In this document: one piece after another, positions 6,312 through 15,055 of the stretch | How positions within the stretch are numbered: the first letter of the stretch is position 1 | How the letters are laid out: each line of letters starts with the position of its first letter | NCBI RefSeq assembly: GCF_014646095.1 | Contig: NZ_BMMU01000012.1 | Location: forward strand, 183,166-247,165 | Reading direction: 5' to 3' | DNA: 64,000 nt | DNA from: Streptomyces lacrimifluminis | Lineage (GTDB): Bacteria > Actinomycetota > Actinomycetes > Streptomycetales > Streptomycetaceae | Notes under the pieces: model-generated | The model's input: the letters and a program-made list of their open reading frames with translations, nothing else | The model's database searches: none | What the model was told of the DNA's origin: nothing | Program-made: the position numbers and the translations under genes

Positions 6312-8756
6312 CTAGCCGTCTGTACTGCTCTCACCCCAGCGAAGTGTCTCAAAGATTTCATCAACACTTCGCTTGTCCGAGGCCTCATTGAGAACATCAC
6401 GCAATGACGAATTTTGGCTCGAACTACCTTGGTAGTACTCCTCAAAGTGTCTGTCGTGCTCGTCGTCGAACTGTTCGCGTACCTCGTCAAGCAGCGGAGT
6501 GCGAATTTCGTATGGAATTCCGAGAGTATGGCCAGCTGAAGCAACCTCCTCAATGGCATTTTCGCATTCCGAGCCGCTTGCTGCTTCCTCGGATTTCACC
6601 CTATCCCAATCCTTCACAAAAGCTAGAAATTCATCCCGAAGGGCATTCTTCTTTTCCTCTAGCTCTGCGAACAAAGGGAATCCTTCCAGGGTTAGAAGTC
6701 TCCATGCTTCATCGTATTCGTCAGGAGTACTCATATCGGATGTGATCACTTCGTATGCTTGATCTCGCAACCTGACAAGTTGCGCCACCCGTGCTCCACT
6801 GCGCATCAAGAGCGACAGGATACTCCGCGTAGCGTAGGTGTCGATAGGAAATGTTTCAGGATCCGCTTGCACTCTGCGTTCGAGTCGTTCGATTATTTGT
6901 TCGATTTCCTGATTAGTTAGCAGCGAAAAGTTTGAATCCGAGTGCATTTTGAGAATACTGGCGTCCCGTGATGCCGCATAAAAGCGCTTGCGCCGAACGG
7001 TCAGGTTCACTATCTGTGTCCCTGGAATTTGGCAAGAATTGCGGCTCATTGTCCGATGGAGGGCGGCAGCCAATCCCCTGGGGCTCAATATAGGGATGAC
7101 TCGTTCGGACGTCAGATTAATCTGTTCTTCAATTTTGTGGGCGTGGTAACTCTTGGCGAAGAGTCCCAGATGCCACTGCCAAATCGTTTCGAGCTGTTCA
7201 AAGAATTGACAGCCTTCGATGATAGGTGTCAGCTCTCTTGGGTTTAGCACTAGGCTCCGGCAGATGTAGTCGTTAAATGACGGGTTACTGAACCGGACCA
7301 ATGTTGCGAGAGATTCTCCAAGTTCATCATCGGCAACAATTTTCCGCTGCATAGTGGTTACGAAAGTCCCTTGGAGACGCTTGAGTGCGGAGAGGACTTC
7401 TCTGGAGGTCGTGTTCCGCACGCAGCGCACGGATTCGTAACCAGCTAGAGCTTCCTGAAGGTCGTCCTGCAGCACATCTGTTGGAAATGTTGCCAGAACT
7501 AGCAGCAAGTTGCGCTCTGACTCTGATAGCTGATACTCGAAGATAATATTCCAGAGATGCTCGGGGTCTTCCAGTCCCGAATGGGCGTATTCAGCGAATG
7601 TCTGTCCCGGGGAAGAACTGTCCTCGTAGGTGGCGGTAATGAGTTCGATCAATCTAGGGCTGTAATTTCGGTGATTTACCAGTTTCCTATATAGCTGACC
7701 CTCGATGACCGATTGGCGGGCCACGAGGGAGAGTTTCGAGAAATATATGTGGTTATACAAGATTAGCGCCCGTTGGCCCGGGGTGTAATGATCGAGCTTA
7801 AGGATAAACCTATCGTCGTTGACCGCAGAAATCCTACGCAACGGCTCATAGACTTGAGCTGCCTGTCGAAGAATGTATTCTCGTGTCGTCAGAACGAATC
7901 GTTTTGAGGGATCTCGCTTCATTCGCTGGATGATTTGAGCAAGCCTGCCATCCTCATTCTTATTCAGTTTGTCGGTGAGTGAGTTTTGCCCTAGGAAGTC
8001 GTCGTAGAAGAAAATCTGTTTCTCGTTGGGGCGCCAGACTTTATCGATATCAGATACGTCTTCCGATGCAACGTAGGCCTGCCATCCTTCTGCAATGTGA
8101 TGCAGGATTAGCATCTCCGCCAGAGTTGTCTTACCGATCCCCGGCTCCCCGGATATGACACACACGTGATGCCCTTCAAGCATTTCCAGAGAAATCGGGA
8201 AAGCCTCGGTGTGGACATACTTGTGCGCCTGATTCAATGCGTGATCAATTAGCCCTGAGCTTCGTTGATAAATCGCTGAGTGGAGCAGCATTTGCAGTGT
8301 AGCGGTAGAAGTGATCCACAACTTAAAATTTTTCTGCTCTACGGATGGGTGCCGACGTAGAAGGTTCTCGATGTCGTCAACTCCCCAAATTTCCGGCTCT
8401 TTGAGGTTTACACCCTTAAATATTTTGGTTATTTCAATCTTATTGGCTCGCGTTAGCGACCCAGTGGTAACCAGCATGTATGTGGCAGTGAACCTTCCAG
8501 AGACTTTTTTCGCCTCCCTTTCGAGTTGCCCCTTTATCTCAGAGAATCGCTTTCCTGGAGTGTGCTTGCACTGCACTATCAACTGTTCCGATCCGTCCCG
8601 GTGCAGCCTCACATCTACGCCACCGTCACGCCCAGGTGGGAAGGTCTCTAGGCGTAGGCCCAGTTCGGCTTGTAGGAGGTCTCTGACGAGCAGCTCGAAG
8701 TCGTAAGGTGAAAGGTCCGCATAGTTCCTAGCCACGCCTCCATGATGCATCGTCAT
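6312..8756 (-). CDS. Mrr-type nuclease fused to a STAND NTPase, probable anti-phage defence protein
   Basis: An 814-residue protein. Residues 15-130 form a restriction-endonuclease-like domain of the Mrr type: the PGRDGGVDV motif (residues 41-49) and QCKH (62-65) fit the D...QxK active site. A P-loop NTPase follows, with Walker A GEPGIGKT (203-210) and a Walker-B-like IFFYDDFLG (248-256), then a long helical C-terminus of the STAND type. STAND proteins with nuclease effectors (Avs and relatives) sense phage proteins through the C-terminal region and then degrade DNA. Base composition is clearly lower in G+C than all neighbours and rare A/T-ending codons are common, indicating recent transfer. 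It appears to stand alone. The start at 8756 lacks a clear ribosome site; GTG near 8735 is an alternative. Confidence 0.85.
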   Translation of the reverse strand: MTMHHGGVARNYADLSPYDFELLVRDLLQAELGLRLETFPPGRDGGVDVRLHRDGSEQLIVQCKHTPGKRFSEIKGQLEREAKKVSGRFTATYMLVTTGSLTRANKIEITKIFKGVNLKEPEIWGVDDIENLLRRHPSVEQKNFKLWITSTATLQMLLHSAIYQRSSGLIDHALNQAHKYVHTEAFPISLEMLEGHHVCVISGEPGIGKTTLAEMLILHHIAEGWQAYVASEDVSDIDKVWRPNEKQIFFYDDFLGQNSLTDKLNKNEDGRLAQIIQRMKRDPSKRFVLTTREYILRQAAQVYEPLRRISAVNDDRFILKLDHYTPGQRALILYNHIYFSKLSLVARQSVIEGQLYRKLVNHRNYSPRLIELITATYEDSSSPGQTFAEYAHSGLEDPEHLWNIIFEYQLSESERNLLLVLATFPTDVLQDDLQEALAGYESVRCVRNTTSREVLSALKRLQGTFVTTMQRKIVADDELGESLATLVRFSNPSFNDYICRSLVLNPRELTPIIEGCQFFEQLETIWQWHLGLFAKSYHAHKIEEQINLTSERVIPILSPRGLAAALHRTMSRNSCQIPGTQIVNLTVRRKRFYAASRDASILKMHSDSNFSLLTNQEIEQIIERLERRVQADPETFPIDTYATRSILSLLMRSGARVAQLVRLRDQAYEVITSDMSTPDEYDEAWRLLTLEGFPLFAELEEKKNALRDEFLAFVKDWDRVKSEEAASGSECENAIEEVASAGHTLGIPYEIRTPLLDEVREQFDDEHDRHFEEYYQGSSSQNSSLRDVLNEASDKRSVDEIFETLRWGESSTDG

Positions 8757-8817
8757 GGCTGCTTGGATGACCAGTTCGGCCGTACCACCAGCAACTGTCT
8801 TGAGGTCTGTGAACGAG

Positions 8818-8949
8818 GCTTGACATGGATCAAGCAGTCGTTCCCCATCTCCTCACGTCCGCTGGGCCCTACCTCGGGCCATGACCGGACGAGCTCCACC
8901 GGACGGCCGGTGTTGCCAGGCGAGAATGATGATGGCTTGATCCATGTCA
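8818..8949. repeat. 15-base perfect inverted repeat between the STAND gene and the sir2 remnant
   Basis: TGACATGGATCAAGC at 8821-8835 recurs inverted at 8935-8949, 99 bases apart. The left copy extends into a small hairpin of its own (GCTTGA-CATGGA-TCAAGC, 8818-8835). The stretch 8757-9000 holds no gene that I can support. It could be a mobile-element footprint or an operator. Confidence 0.55.
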
Positions 8950-9000
8950 TCCTGTCCCGCCCTCCGCGCTCGAACGGTCAAGGCTTGAGCCGTCGTTGGC

Positions 9001-9722
9001 CAGCTCGCAGTGTTACATCCACCGATGCCTTGCGATTCCGGGATCCCTGACTACCGCGGCCCCAACGGCCTGTGGCGGCGCGATCCCGAGGCCGAGAAGC
9101 TCGTGACGTACGACTACTACATGAGCGATCCCGAGATCCGGCGCCGTTCCTGGCAGATGCGGCGCCAGAACCGGACCCTTCAGGCCGAGCCCAACGCCGC
9201 GCACCTGGCCGTGGCCGAGCTGGAGCGGGCCGGGGTGCCCGTGCGGGTGATCACACAGAACGTCGACGGGCTGCACCAGCTCGCCGGGATGCCGGCCCGC
9301 AAGGTGCTCGAACTGCACGGCACCGCACGGGAGTTCGTGTGCACCGGGTGCTCCGCGCGCGGGCCCATGGAGGACGCCCTCGCCAGGGTCGAGGCGGGCG
9401 AGGACGATCCGCCGTGTCTGACGGCGGCGGGATTCTCAAGTCGGCGACGGTGATGTTCGGTCAGCGCCTCGACCCGGTCGTCCTCGGCGACGCCCTCGCC
9501 ATCACCAAGGCCTGCCAGGTGTTCATCGCCGTCGGAAGCAGCCTCCAGGTCCAGCCCGCCGCCGGGCTCGTCGGTGTCGCCGCCGACCACGGCGCCCGGC
9601 TCGTCATCGTCAACGCCGAGCCGACCCCGTACGACGACCGGGCCGACGAGGTGGTTCGGGACCCGATCGGCACGGCCCTGCCCCAACTGCTGCGCGGGCT
9701 GAGGGAGTCCGGGCCGGCCTAG
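9001..9722 (+). pseudogene. Sir2-family NAD-dependent protein deacylase, broken
   Basis: The frame at 9010-9453 carries Sir2 motifs: SGIPDYRGPNGLW, VITQNVDGLHQLAG (the catalytic His is in the later ELHGTA) and the first zinc cysteine pair CTGC. The start is missing: just upstream, TSTD fits GISTD of the family but is out of frame, with scrambled bases between. A second frameshift near 9425 moves the reading to GGILKSATVMFGQRLDP, destroying the second zinc pair. The rest (AVGSSLQVQPAAGLV, VIVNAEPTPYDDRAD) is normal to the stop at 9722. So it has two lesions and no start. The damaged 5' end abuts the accessory block to its left, suggesting that an insertion broke it. Confidence 0.85.
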
Positions 9723-9740
9723 GCGCGTGGAGCGCACGGC

Positions 9741-9766
9741 GGCGGGGGCGTTGCGAGTCCCCCGCC
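9741..9766. terminator. Bidirectional hairpin terminator
   Basis: GGCGGGGG pairs with CCCCCGCC around a 10-base loop, between the convergent sir2 remnant and ogt. Confidence 0.5.
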
Positions 9767-9855
9767 GTCATGGCCGTGGAACCCGTGGAACGGCTGCTGA
9801 GCGCCATCGTCCATCGCCCCTCAGGGCGCGCGGAGGAAGGTGAGGAGGGAGGGGG

Positions 9856-10338
9856 CTAGAAGAGCGCAGGCCCCCGTTCGAAGTCCAGCAGCCGCTGCTT
9901 GCGCTCCAGGCCGCCCCCGTACCCGGTGAGGCTGCCGTCGGCGCCGACCACCCGGTGGCAGGGCACGATGATGCCGACCGGGTTCTTGCCGTTGGCGAGG
10001 CCCACGGCACGGGAGGCCTTCGGATTGCCGAGGGCTTCGGCGAGTTCGCCGTACGAGCGGGTCTCGCCGTACGGGATACGGGCCAGCTGTTCCCATACCC
10101 TGCGCTGGAAGTCGGTTCCGGGTAGGCGGAGTTCAAGGGTGAACTCCTTCAACTGGCCCTGGAAATAGGCGTCCAGCTGATCGACCGCTTCCCCGAAGGG
10201 TGTGTCGTCGCGTGCGCCGAAGATCTCCTCGGGCGGACGGTGACGCTGGTCGACCATGTAGAGGCCGCAGAGGACTCCGTCGTCGGCCACGAGGGTGAGG
10301 GGGCCGTACGGGCTGTCGATGACCGTGTGCTGCTTCAC
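9856..10338 (-). CDS. ogt: Methylated-DNA-[protein]-cysteine S-methyltransferase
   Basis: A 160-residue suicide repair enzyme that moves the alkyl group of O6-alkylguanine (or O4-alkylthymine) to its own cysteine. The active site IIVPCHRVV lies near residues 125-133. The helix-turn-helix segment ETRSYGELAEALGNPKASRAVG precedes it, and the C-terminal LTGYGGGLERKQ completes the family signature. The GTG at 10338 is chosen for the AGGA 7 bases upstream. It follows the alkA-type gene by 17 bases on the same strand, so the pair is probably one alkylation-repair operon, as in other Streptomyces. Confidence 0.92.
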   Translation of the reverse strand: MKQHTVIDSPYGPLTLVADDGVLCGLYMVDQRHRPPEEIFGARDDTPFGEAVDQLDAYFQGQLKEFTLELRLPGTDFQRRVWEQLARIPYGETRSYGELAEALGNPKASRAVGLANGKNPVGIIVPCHRVVGADGSLTGYGGGLERKQRLLDFERGPALF

Positions 10339-10355
10339 TGCTGTTCCTGACGTCC

Positions 10356-11864
10356 TTATACGGGGAGGAAGTTGATCGGATGGCTGTCCGTCGCCCACAG
10401 ATACTGAACCGCGTACGCCCGCCACGGCCGCCAGGCCGCCGCGCGTGCGGTCAGCGCGGCCGGTGTCGACGGGAGGCCCAACTCCTGGGCCGCGCGACGG
10501 ATTCCGAGGTCCGTGGGAAGAAACGCGTCGGGGTCGCCGAGGGCACGCATCGCGATGACGTCGACCGTCCAGGGGCCGAAGCCAGGGAGGGCGAGGAGTC
10601 GGGCGCGGGCCTCGGGCCAGTCACTCTCCACGCCCAAGTGGAGTGTGCCGTCCGCCAGTTGATCGACGAGGTTGGTGAAAGTGGTCCGCCGGGTGCGGGG
10701 CATGGCCAAGGACTCCGGGTCGAGAGCGGCCAGCGCCTGTGGAGTCGGGAAAAGGTGGGTGAGTCCGCCCTCCGGGTCGTCGACCGGATCGCCGTACGCC
10801 GTGACGAGACGGGCCGCGTGGGTACGGGCGGCGGCCGTGGAGACCTGTTGCCCGAGCACCGCCCGTACGGCGAACTCCGCCTCGTCGACCGTGCGCGGGA
10901 CACGCCGCCCCGGGGCCTTCGCGACGAGGGGCGCAAGCACCGGATCCGTACGCAACTGCTCGTCGACCGCGACCGGATCGGCGTCCAGGTCGAGCATCCG
11001 GCGGCACCGGCTGATGGCGACGGGCAGGTCGCGCAGGTCGCCGAGGGTGAGGCGGCACGCGATGTGGTCGGGTTTCGGGGTGAGGGCGGCGATGCCGTGC
11101 GCGTACGGGAGGCGCAGGGTCCGGCGGTAGGCGCCGTCGCGCCATTCCTCCACGCCGGGTACGGCGGTCGCGGCCAGGTGGCCGAAGAGGTTGTCGGGGT
11201 TGAGCGGGGCTCGGAAGGGGAGCCGGAGGTTCAGCGCGGCCGGGGCGCCGACGGCCGCGCCCACCGTGCTCGTCCCGCTCGGACGCGCATCGGTGCGTGC
11301 TTTCGGGAGACGGTCGCGGAGTGCGCTCGGGGAGAGGGCGAAGACCTCGCGGACGGTGTCGTTGAAGGTGCGGATCGAGGAGAAGCCGGCCGCGAAGGCG
11401 ATCTCCGTCATGGGCAGCGCGGTCGTCTCGACAAGGAGTCGCGCGGTCTGGGCGCGCTGGGCGCGGGCGAGGGCGAGCGGGCCTGCGCCCAGTTCGGCGA
11501 GGAGTTGCCGTTCGATCTGGCGGGTGCTGTAGCCGAGGCGGGCGGCGAGGCCGGGGACGCCCTCGCGGTCGACGATCCCGTCGCCGATCAGCCGCATCGC
11601 TCGGGCCACGAGGTCGGCGCGCTGGTTCCACTCGGGCGAGCCGGGGCTGGTGTCGGGCCGGCACCGCTTGCAGGCCCGGAAGCCTGCCTGCTGGCAGGCC
11701 GCCGCGCTCGGGTAGAAGGTCATATTTTCGGGTTTGGGCGGCACCACCGGGCAGCTGGGCCGGCAGTAGATCCGGGTGGTCAGGACCGCCGTGAAGAACC
11801 AGCCGTCGAAGCGCGCGTCCTTGGACCGGACGGCACGTACGCAGCGTTCGGTGTCGGTGTGCAT
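10356..11864 (-). CDS. alkA: Ada regulatory domain fused to AlkA DNA-3-methyladenine glycosylase
   Basis: A 502-residue fusion. Residues 1-80 form the Ada zinc domain (acceptor region TRIYCRPSCP and second pair CKRC). Residues 85-180 form an AraC-type DNA-binding domain (TRQIERQLLAELG, FAAGFSSIRTFNDTVRE). Residues 210-500 form the AlkA fold with a helix-hairpin-helix and LPGFGPWTVDVIAMRALGDPDAF, whose Asp is catalytic. It senses methylphosphotriesters, activates transcription and excises 3-methyladenine. MHTDTERC is the usual family beginning, so the ATG at 11864 is preferred to that at 11876. It leads the ogt operon. Confidence 0.92.
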   Translation of the reverse strand: MHTDTERCVRAVRSKDARFDGWFFTAVLTTRIYCRPSCPVVPPKPENMTFYPSAAACQQAGFRACKRCRPDTSPGSPEWNQRADLVARAMRLIGDGIVDREGVPGLAARLGYSTRQIERQLLAELGAGPLALARAQRAQTARLLVETTALPMTEIAFAAGFSSIRTFNDTVREVFALSPSALRDRLPKARTDARPSGTSTVGAAVGAPAALNLRLPFRAPLNPDNLFGHLAATAVPGVEEWRDGAYRRTLRLPYAHGIAALTPKPDHIACRLTLGDLRDLPVAISRCRRMLDLDADPVAVDEQLRTDPVLAPLVAKAPGRRVPRTVDEAEFAVRAVLGQQVSTAAARTHAARLVTAYGDPVDDPEGGLTHLFPTPQALAALDPESLAMPRTRRTTFTNLVDQLADGTLHLGVESDWPEARARLLALPGFGPWTVDVIAMRALGDPDAFLPTDLGIRRAAQELGLPSTPAALTARAAAWRPWRAYAVQYLWATDSHPINFLPV

Positions 11865-11979
11865 CGCGTTCCGCATACGTCCAGCATCGGCGATGACCCG
11901 GGCCGGGGCTGGCGAGAATCCGACATCAAGGTGGCGTGTCCAGGGGACTCCCGGATCACCTTCCGTCTTGGTCGAGGCC

Positions 11980-13977
11980 TCACCGGCTCGCCCGGCTCAT
12001 CGCATCCTGCCAGGCCGTCTCCCGCAGCAGCCGAAGCCCGTTGAGGCCGACGAGCACGGTCGAGCCCTCGTGGCCCGCGACGCCGAGCGGGAGCGGCAGC
12101 GTACCGATCAGGTCCCAGGCGACCAGGCCCGCGATGAACACCCCGGCGATCACCAGGTTCTGTGCCACCAGGCGTCCGGCTCGCCGGGAGAGGGCGATCA
12201 CGGCGGGGACGGTGGCGAGCTCGTCCCGCACGATCACGGCGTCCGCGGTCTCCAGCGCGAGGTCGGAACCCGCCCGGCCCATGGCCACTCCGGTGTGGGA
12301 GGCGGCCAGTGCCGGGGCGTCGTTGACACCGTCCCCGACGACCATGACCCTGCGTCCGGCCGCCTCCCACTCCCTTACCGTGTCCAGTTTCTGCTGGGGA
12401 AGCAGGCCGGCCCGCACGTCCTCGATCCCGACCTCGGCGGCCAGCCGGGCGGCGGCGCGCGGGTTGTCACCGGTCAGCAACACGGGTGCGGTGCCGGTGA
12501 GTTCGGTGAGCGCGGCGACGGTGTCGGCGGCACCGGGACGCAGCCGGTCGGCGAGACCGAGCACTCCGACCGGCACGTTGTCGGCGACGACAAGGACCGC
12601 CGTACGCCCGGACGCCTCAACTTCCTCGATCAGCAAGCGAGTTGCCGAGTCCGTCGGCACCCCGGCTCCGCCCAGCAGCCGTTCCGGCGCCCCCACCACG
12701 ACCACACGCCCGTCCACGACCGCCGTCACGCCCACGCCGGGCATCGACGTGAAGTCCTCCGCCGCGGACAGCGTGAGCCCTCGTTCCCGCGCGGCCTCCA
12801 GCAGGGCCCGGGCCAGCGGGTGCTCGCTCGGATGCTCGGCCGCCGCCGCGAGCGCCAGCAGTCCGTCCTCGTCCGGTTCCCGCTCCAGGCCCGAACCCGG
12901 CAACGGTCGTACATCCGTCACCCTCGGCGTGCCCTCCGTGAGCGTGCCGGTCTTGTCGAGGGCGACGATGTCGACCTGCGCAAGACGTTCCATCACCACC
13001 GCCGACTTGACCAGCACACCGTGTCGGCCGGCGTTGGCGATGGCCGAGAGCAGGGGCGGCATGGTGGCGAGCACGACCGCACAGGGCGAGGCCACGATCA
13101 TGAAGGTCATGGCGCGCAGCAGGGCGTCGGTGAGGGTCGTACCGAATGCGAGCGGTACGGCGAACACGGCGAGGGTGGCCACGACCATGCCCAGCGAGTA
13201 GCGCTGCTCGACCTTCTCGATGAACAGCTGGGTGGGCGCCTTGGTCTCGGACGCCTCCTCGACCATGCGCACGATCCGGGCGATCACCGAGTCGGAGGCG
13301 TCGCGCTCCACCCGTACGAGCAGGGCACCGGCGCCGTTGAGGGTGCCGGCGAAGACCTCGTCCCCCGGCCCCTTCGGCGCGGGCAGCGGTTCGCCGGTGA
13401 TGGTCGCCTGGTCGACCTCGCTCGCGCCGTCCAGTACACGGCCGTCGGCGCCGACGCGTTCTCCGGGGCGTACGAAGATGGTGTCGCCGATAGTCAACTC
13501 GGCGACGGGTACGGTCAGTTCACCGCCCCCCGCCTCCCGCCGGGTGGCCGTGGCGGGGGCCAGGTCGAGGAGGCCGCGGACCGAGTCGGCGGTGCGCGCG
13601 GTGGCCAGTGCCTCCAGGGCACCGGAGGTCGCGAAGATGACGATCAGCAGGGCGCCGTCCATCACCTGGCCGATCGAGGCGGCACCCAGGGCGGCGACGA
13701 TCATCAGCAGGTCGACATCGAGGGTCCGGTCCCGCAACGCCTTCAGGCCTTCCCAGCCGGGCTCCCAGCCACCGGTGGCGTAGGCCAGCGCGTAGAGCGG
13801 GCCCCAGAGCCAGGCGGATGTCCCGGCCAGCTGCAGGGGCAGTGCGAGCAGGAACAGGGCGGTGGCCGCGGTGGCCCAGCGGGCTTCGGGGAGCGCCAGG
13901 ACGCGGGTACGGCGGCTGGGTGCGGTCGACGCGGGGGACGACGGGACGGCCGGGGCCGGGGTGAGAGTGGCAGACAC
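11980..13977 (-). CDS. P1B-4-type heavy-metal ATPase (CtpJ/NmtA-like Co/Ni/Fe exporter)
   Basis: A 665-residue transporter. It has the phosphorylation motif DKTGTLTEG, the ATP-binding TGDNPRAA, the hinge VGDGVNDAPALA, and a TM6 metal motif SPC (VASPCAVVLAT) instead of CPC. With HEGST in the last helical hairpin, SPC is the signature of the P1B-4 subgroup that exports Co, Ni or Fe(II). There is no N-terminal metal-binding domain. The GTG at 13977 is preferred because the ATG at 14010 would put the operator inside the coding region. It is divergent from an NmtR-type sensor, the same pairing as mycobacterial nmtR and its P-type ATPase. Confidence 0.88.
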   Translation of the reverse strand: MSATLTPAPAVPSSPASTAPSRRTRVLALPEARWATAATALFLLALPLQLAGTSAWLWGPLYALAYATGGWEPGWEGLKALRDRTLDVDLLMIVAALGAASIGQVMDGALLIVIFATSGALEALATARTADSVRGLLDLAPATATRREAGGGELTVPVAELTIGDTIFVRPGERVGADGRVLDGASEVDQATITGEPLPAPKGPGDEVFAGTLNGAGALLVRVERDASDSVIARIVRMVEEASETKAPTQLFIEKVEQRYSLGMVVATLAVFAVPLAFGTTLTDALLRAMTFMIVASPCAVVLATMPPLLSAIANAGRHGVLVKSAVVMERLAQVDIVALDKTGTLTEGTPRVTDVRPLPGSGLEREPDEDGLLALAAAAEHPSEHPLARALLEAARERGLTLSAAEDFTSMPGVGVTAVVDGRVVVVGAPERLLGGAGVPTDSATRLLIEEVEASGRTAVLVVADNVPVGVLGLADRLRPGAADTVAALTELTGTAPVLLTGDNPRAAARLAAEVGIEDVRAGLLPQQKLDTVREWEAAGRRVMVVGDGVNDAPALAASHTGVAMGRAGSDLALETADAVIVRDELATVPAVIALSRRAGRLVAQNLVIAGVFIAGLVAWDLIGTLPLPLGVAGHEGSTVLVGLNGLRLLRETAWQDAMSRASR

Positions 13978-13997
13978 CCCAGCACCATACAGGAACA

Positions 13998-14038
13998 CAT
14001 GAACACCCATTCATTCGTTCATGCGTGATGAGTAAGAT
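13998..14038. promoter_or_regulatory. SmtB/ArsR-type operator and leaderless nmtR promoter
   Basis: ATGAACACCCATTCAT (13999-14014) matches the SmtB-family pattern TGAA-N6-TTCA. It overlaps a wider dyad, CATGAA/TTCATG (13998-14023). A -10-like TAAGAT (14033-14038) lies only 6 bases before the regulator's ATG, so that transcript is probably leaderless. Confidence 0.65.
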
Positions 14039-14044
14039 ACGGCT

Positions 14045-14431
14045 ATGGGTCATGGAGCCGTCGTCACCGCGCAGGACGCCGCCGAGCGCGTACGCATCGA
14101 CGCGGACAATGTCGCGAAGGTGGCCACCACACTCCAGGCCCTGTCCACACCCTCCCGCCTGCTGATCCTGGCTCGACTGCGCGAAGGCCCGCTTCCGGCG
14201 ACGGAGTTGGCGGCCGAGGTGGGCATGGAGCAGTCCGCGTGCTCGCACCAGCTGCGACTGCTGCGCAACCTGGGCCTGGTCGTCGGCGAGCGGCGCGGGC
14301 GTTCCGTGGTGTACACGCTGCACGACCACCATGTCGCCGAACTTCTCGACCAGGCGGTCTACCACGTGGAGCATCTGCGGCTCGGCCTGAGCGACACGGA
14401 CGCCGACGCCGAGACGGGTACCACCGATTGA
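14045..14431 (+). CDS. nmtR: ArsR/SmtB-family nickel/cobalt sensor, NmtR-like
   Basis: A 128-residue winged-helix repressor. It begins MGHG, the N-terminus that supplies nickel ligands in NmtR of Mycobacterium tuberculosis. The recognition helix region is MEQSACSHQLRLLRNLGLV. The alpha-5 ligand set reads LHDHHVAELLDQAVYHVEHL, with Asp and His residues in NmtR spacing. When metal binds, NmtR leaves the DNA and the efflux ATPase is expressed. The divergent P1B-4 ATPase and the shared SmtB-like operator support the assignment. The ATG at 14045 is fixed by the conserved MGHG start and by a promoter that leaves no room for a leader. Confidence 0.85.
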   Translation: MGHGAVVTAQDAAERVRIDADNVAKVATTLQALSTPSRLLILARLREGPLPATELAAEVGMEQSACSHQLRLLRNLGLVVGERRGRSVVYTLHDHHVAELLDQAVYHVEHLRLGLSDTDADAETGTTD

Positions 14432-14684
14432 CTCCCGGAGTGTGCACGGCACTTGCGCGGCGGGTGCCGTCGGATGCCCGTTGCCGAATCCCGCCATTGT
14501 CTGCATTGCTCCACCGGGTGTGTTCGCGGAAACCGCGTCCGTCCAGGGACGGCCGGGCGAGAACGAGAGAGCCGGACGTGTCCGCTTCGCCATGTCGGCC
14601 AGGGTGGAGTGAGCGGGCCCGTCATCCGCCGAGCAGGGCGTTGCATGGGGCGCGGTGCGGTTTCTGCCGCCCGTGCGTGCCGAC

Positions 14685-15035
14685 GTCGAGGCGATGGCCC
14701 GCCATCCACACGGTCGAGGTCGGCTCACCGCGGGCGATGGCCAGGGCGACCCGCTCCGACGCGCTGATCCTGGTGCTGAGCGTCCTCGCCGCCCTCGTCC
14801 TCGACCTGTCGTACGCGGTGATCATCGGCCTGGCCGTCGTCGCGGGCACCCCCGCGCTCCGGGCCATGGCCGCGCAGCCCCGCCCCCCTCGCCCCGACGT
14901 GGCCCCTGGACCGGGGCGACAGCGCCGAGACGCATGTCTGCCGGCGGAGCACACCGTCGCCCACCGCATCGACGGGCCGCCGCTCTTCGCCGCACCCACC
15001 GAACCAGCTGCCGCGTCCGCCAGGTGGACCGGTCA
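14685..15035 (+). pseudogene. Remnant of a SulP-family anion transporter (last helices and STAS start)
   Basis: One frame reads HTVEVGSPRAMARATRSDA, then a hydrophobic pair of helices (LILVLSVLAALVLDLSYAV, IIGLAVVAGTPALRAMAA). Later comes AEHTVAHRIDGPPLFAA, matching the SulP C-terminus and the first strand of its STAS domain. No start is present, there is no room for the other 10 helices, and the STAS domain breaks off. The preceding 14432-14684 shows no gene. The degree of decay suggests an old deletion. Confidence 0.65.
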
Positions 15036-15055
15036 AGCGGGCCGAGCCCCCGCCG

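Noticed and set aside
10380..12044. Long plus-strand open frame opposite alkA
   Set aside because: It is the mirror frame of a clear Ada/AlkA gene; its composition (G, R, A, E-rich) and lack of motifs mark it as a shadow of high G+C coding DNA.
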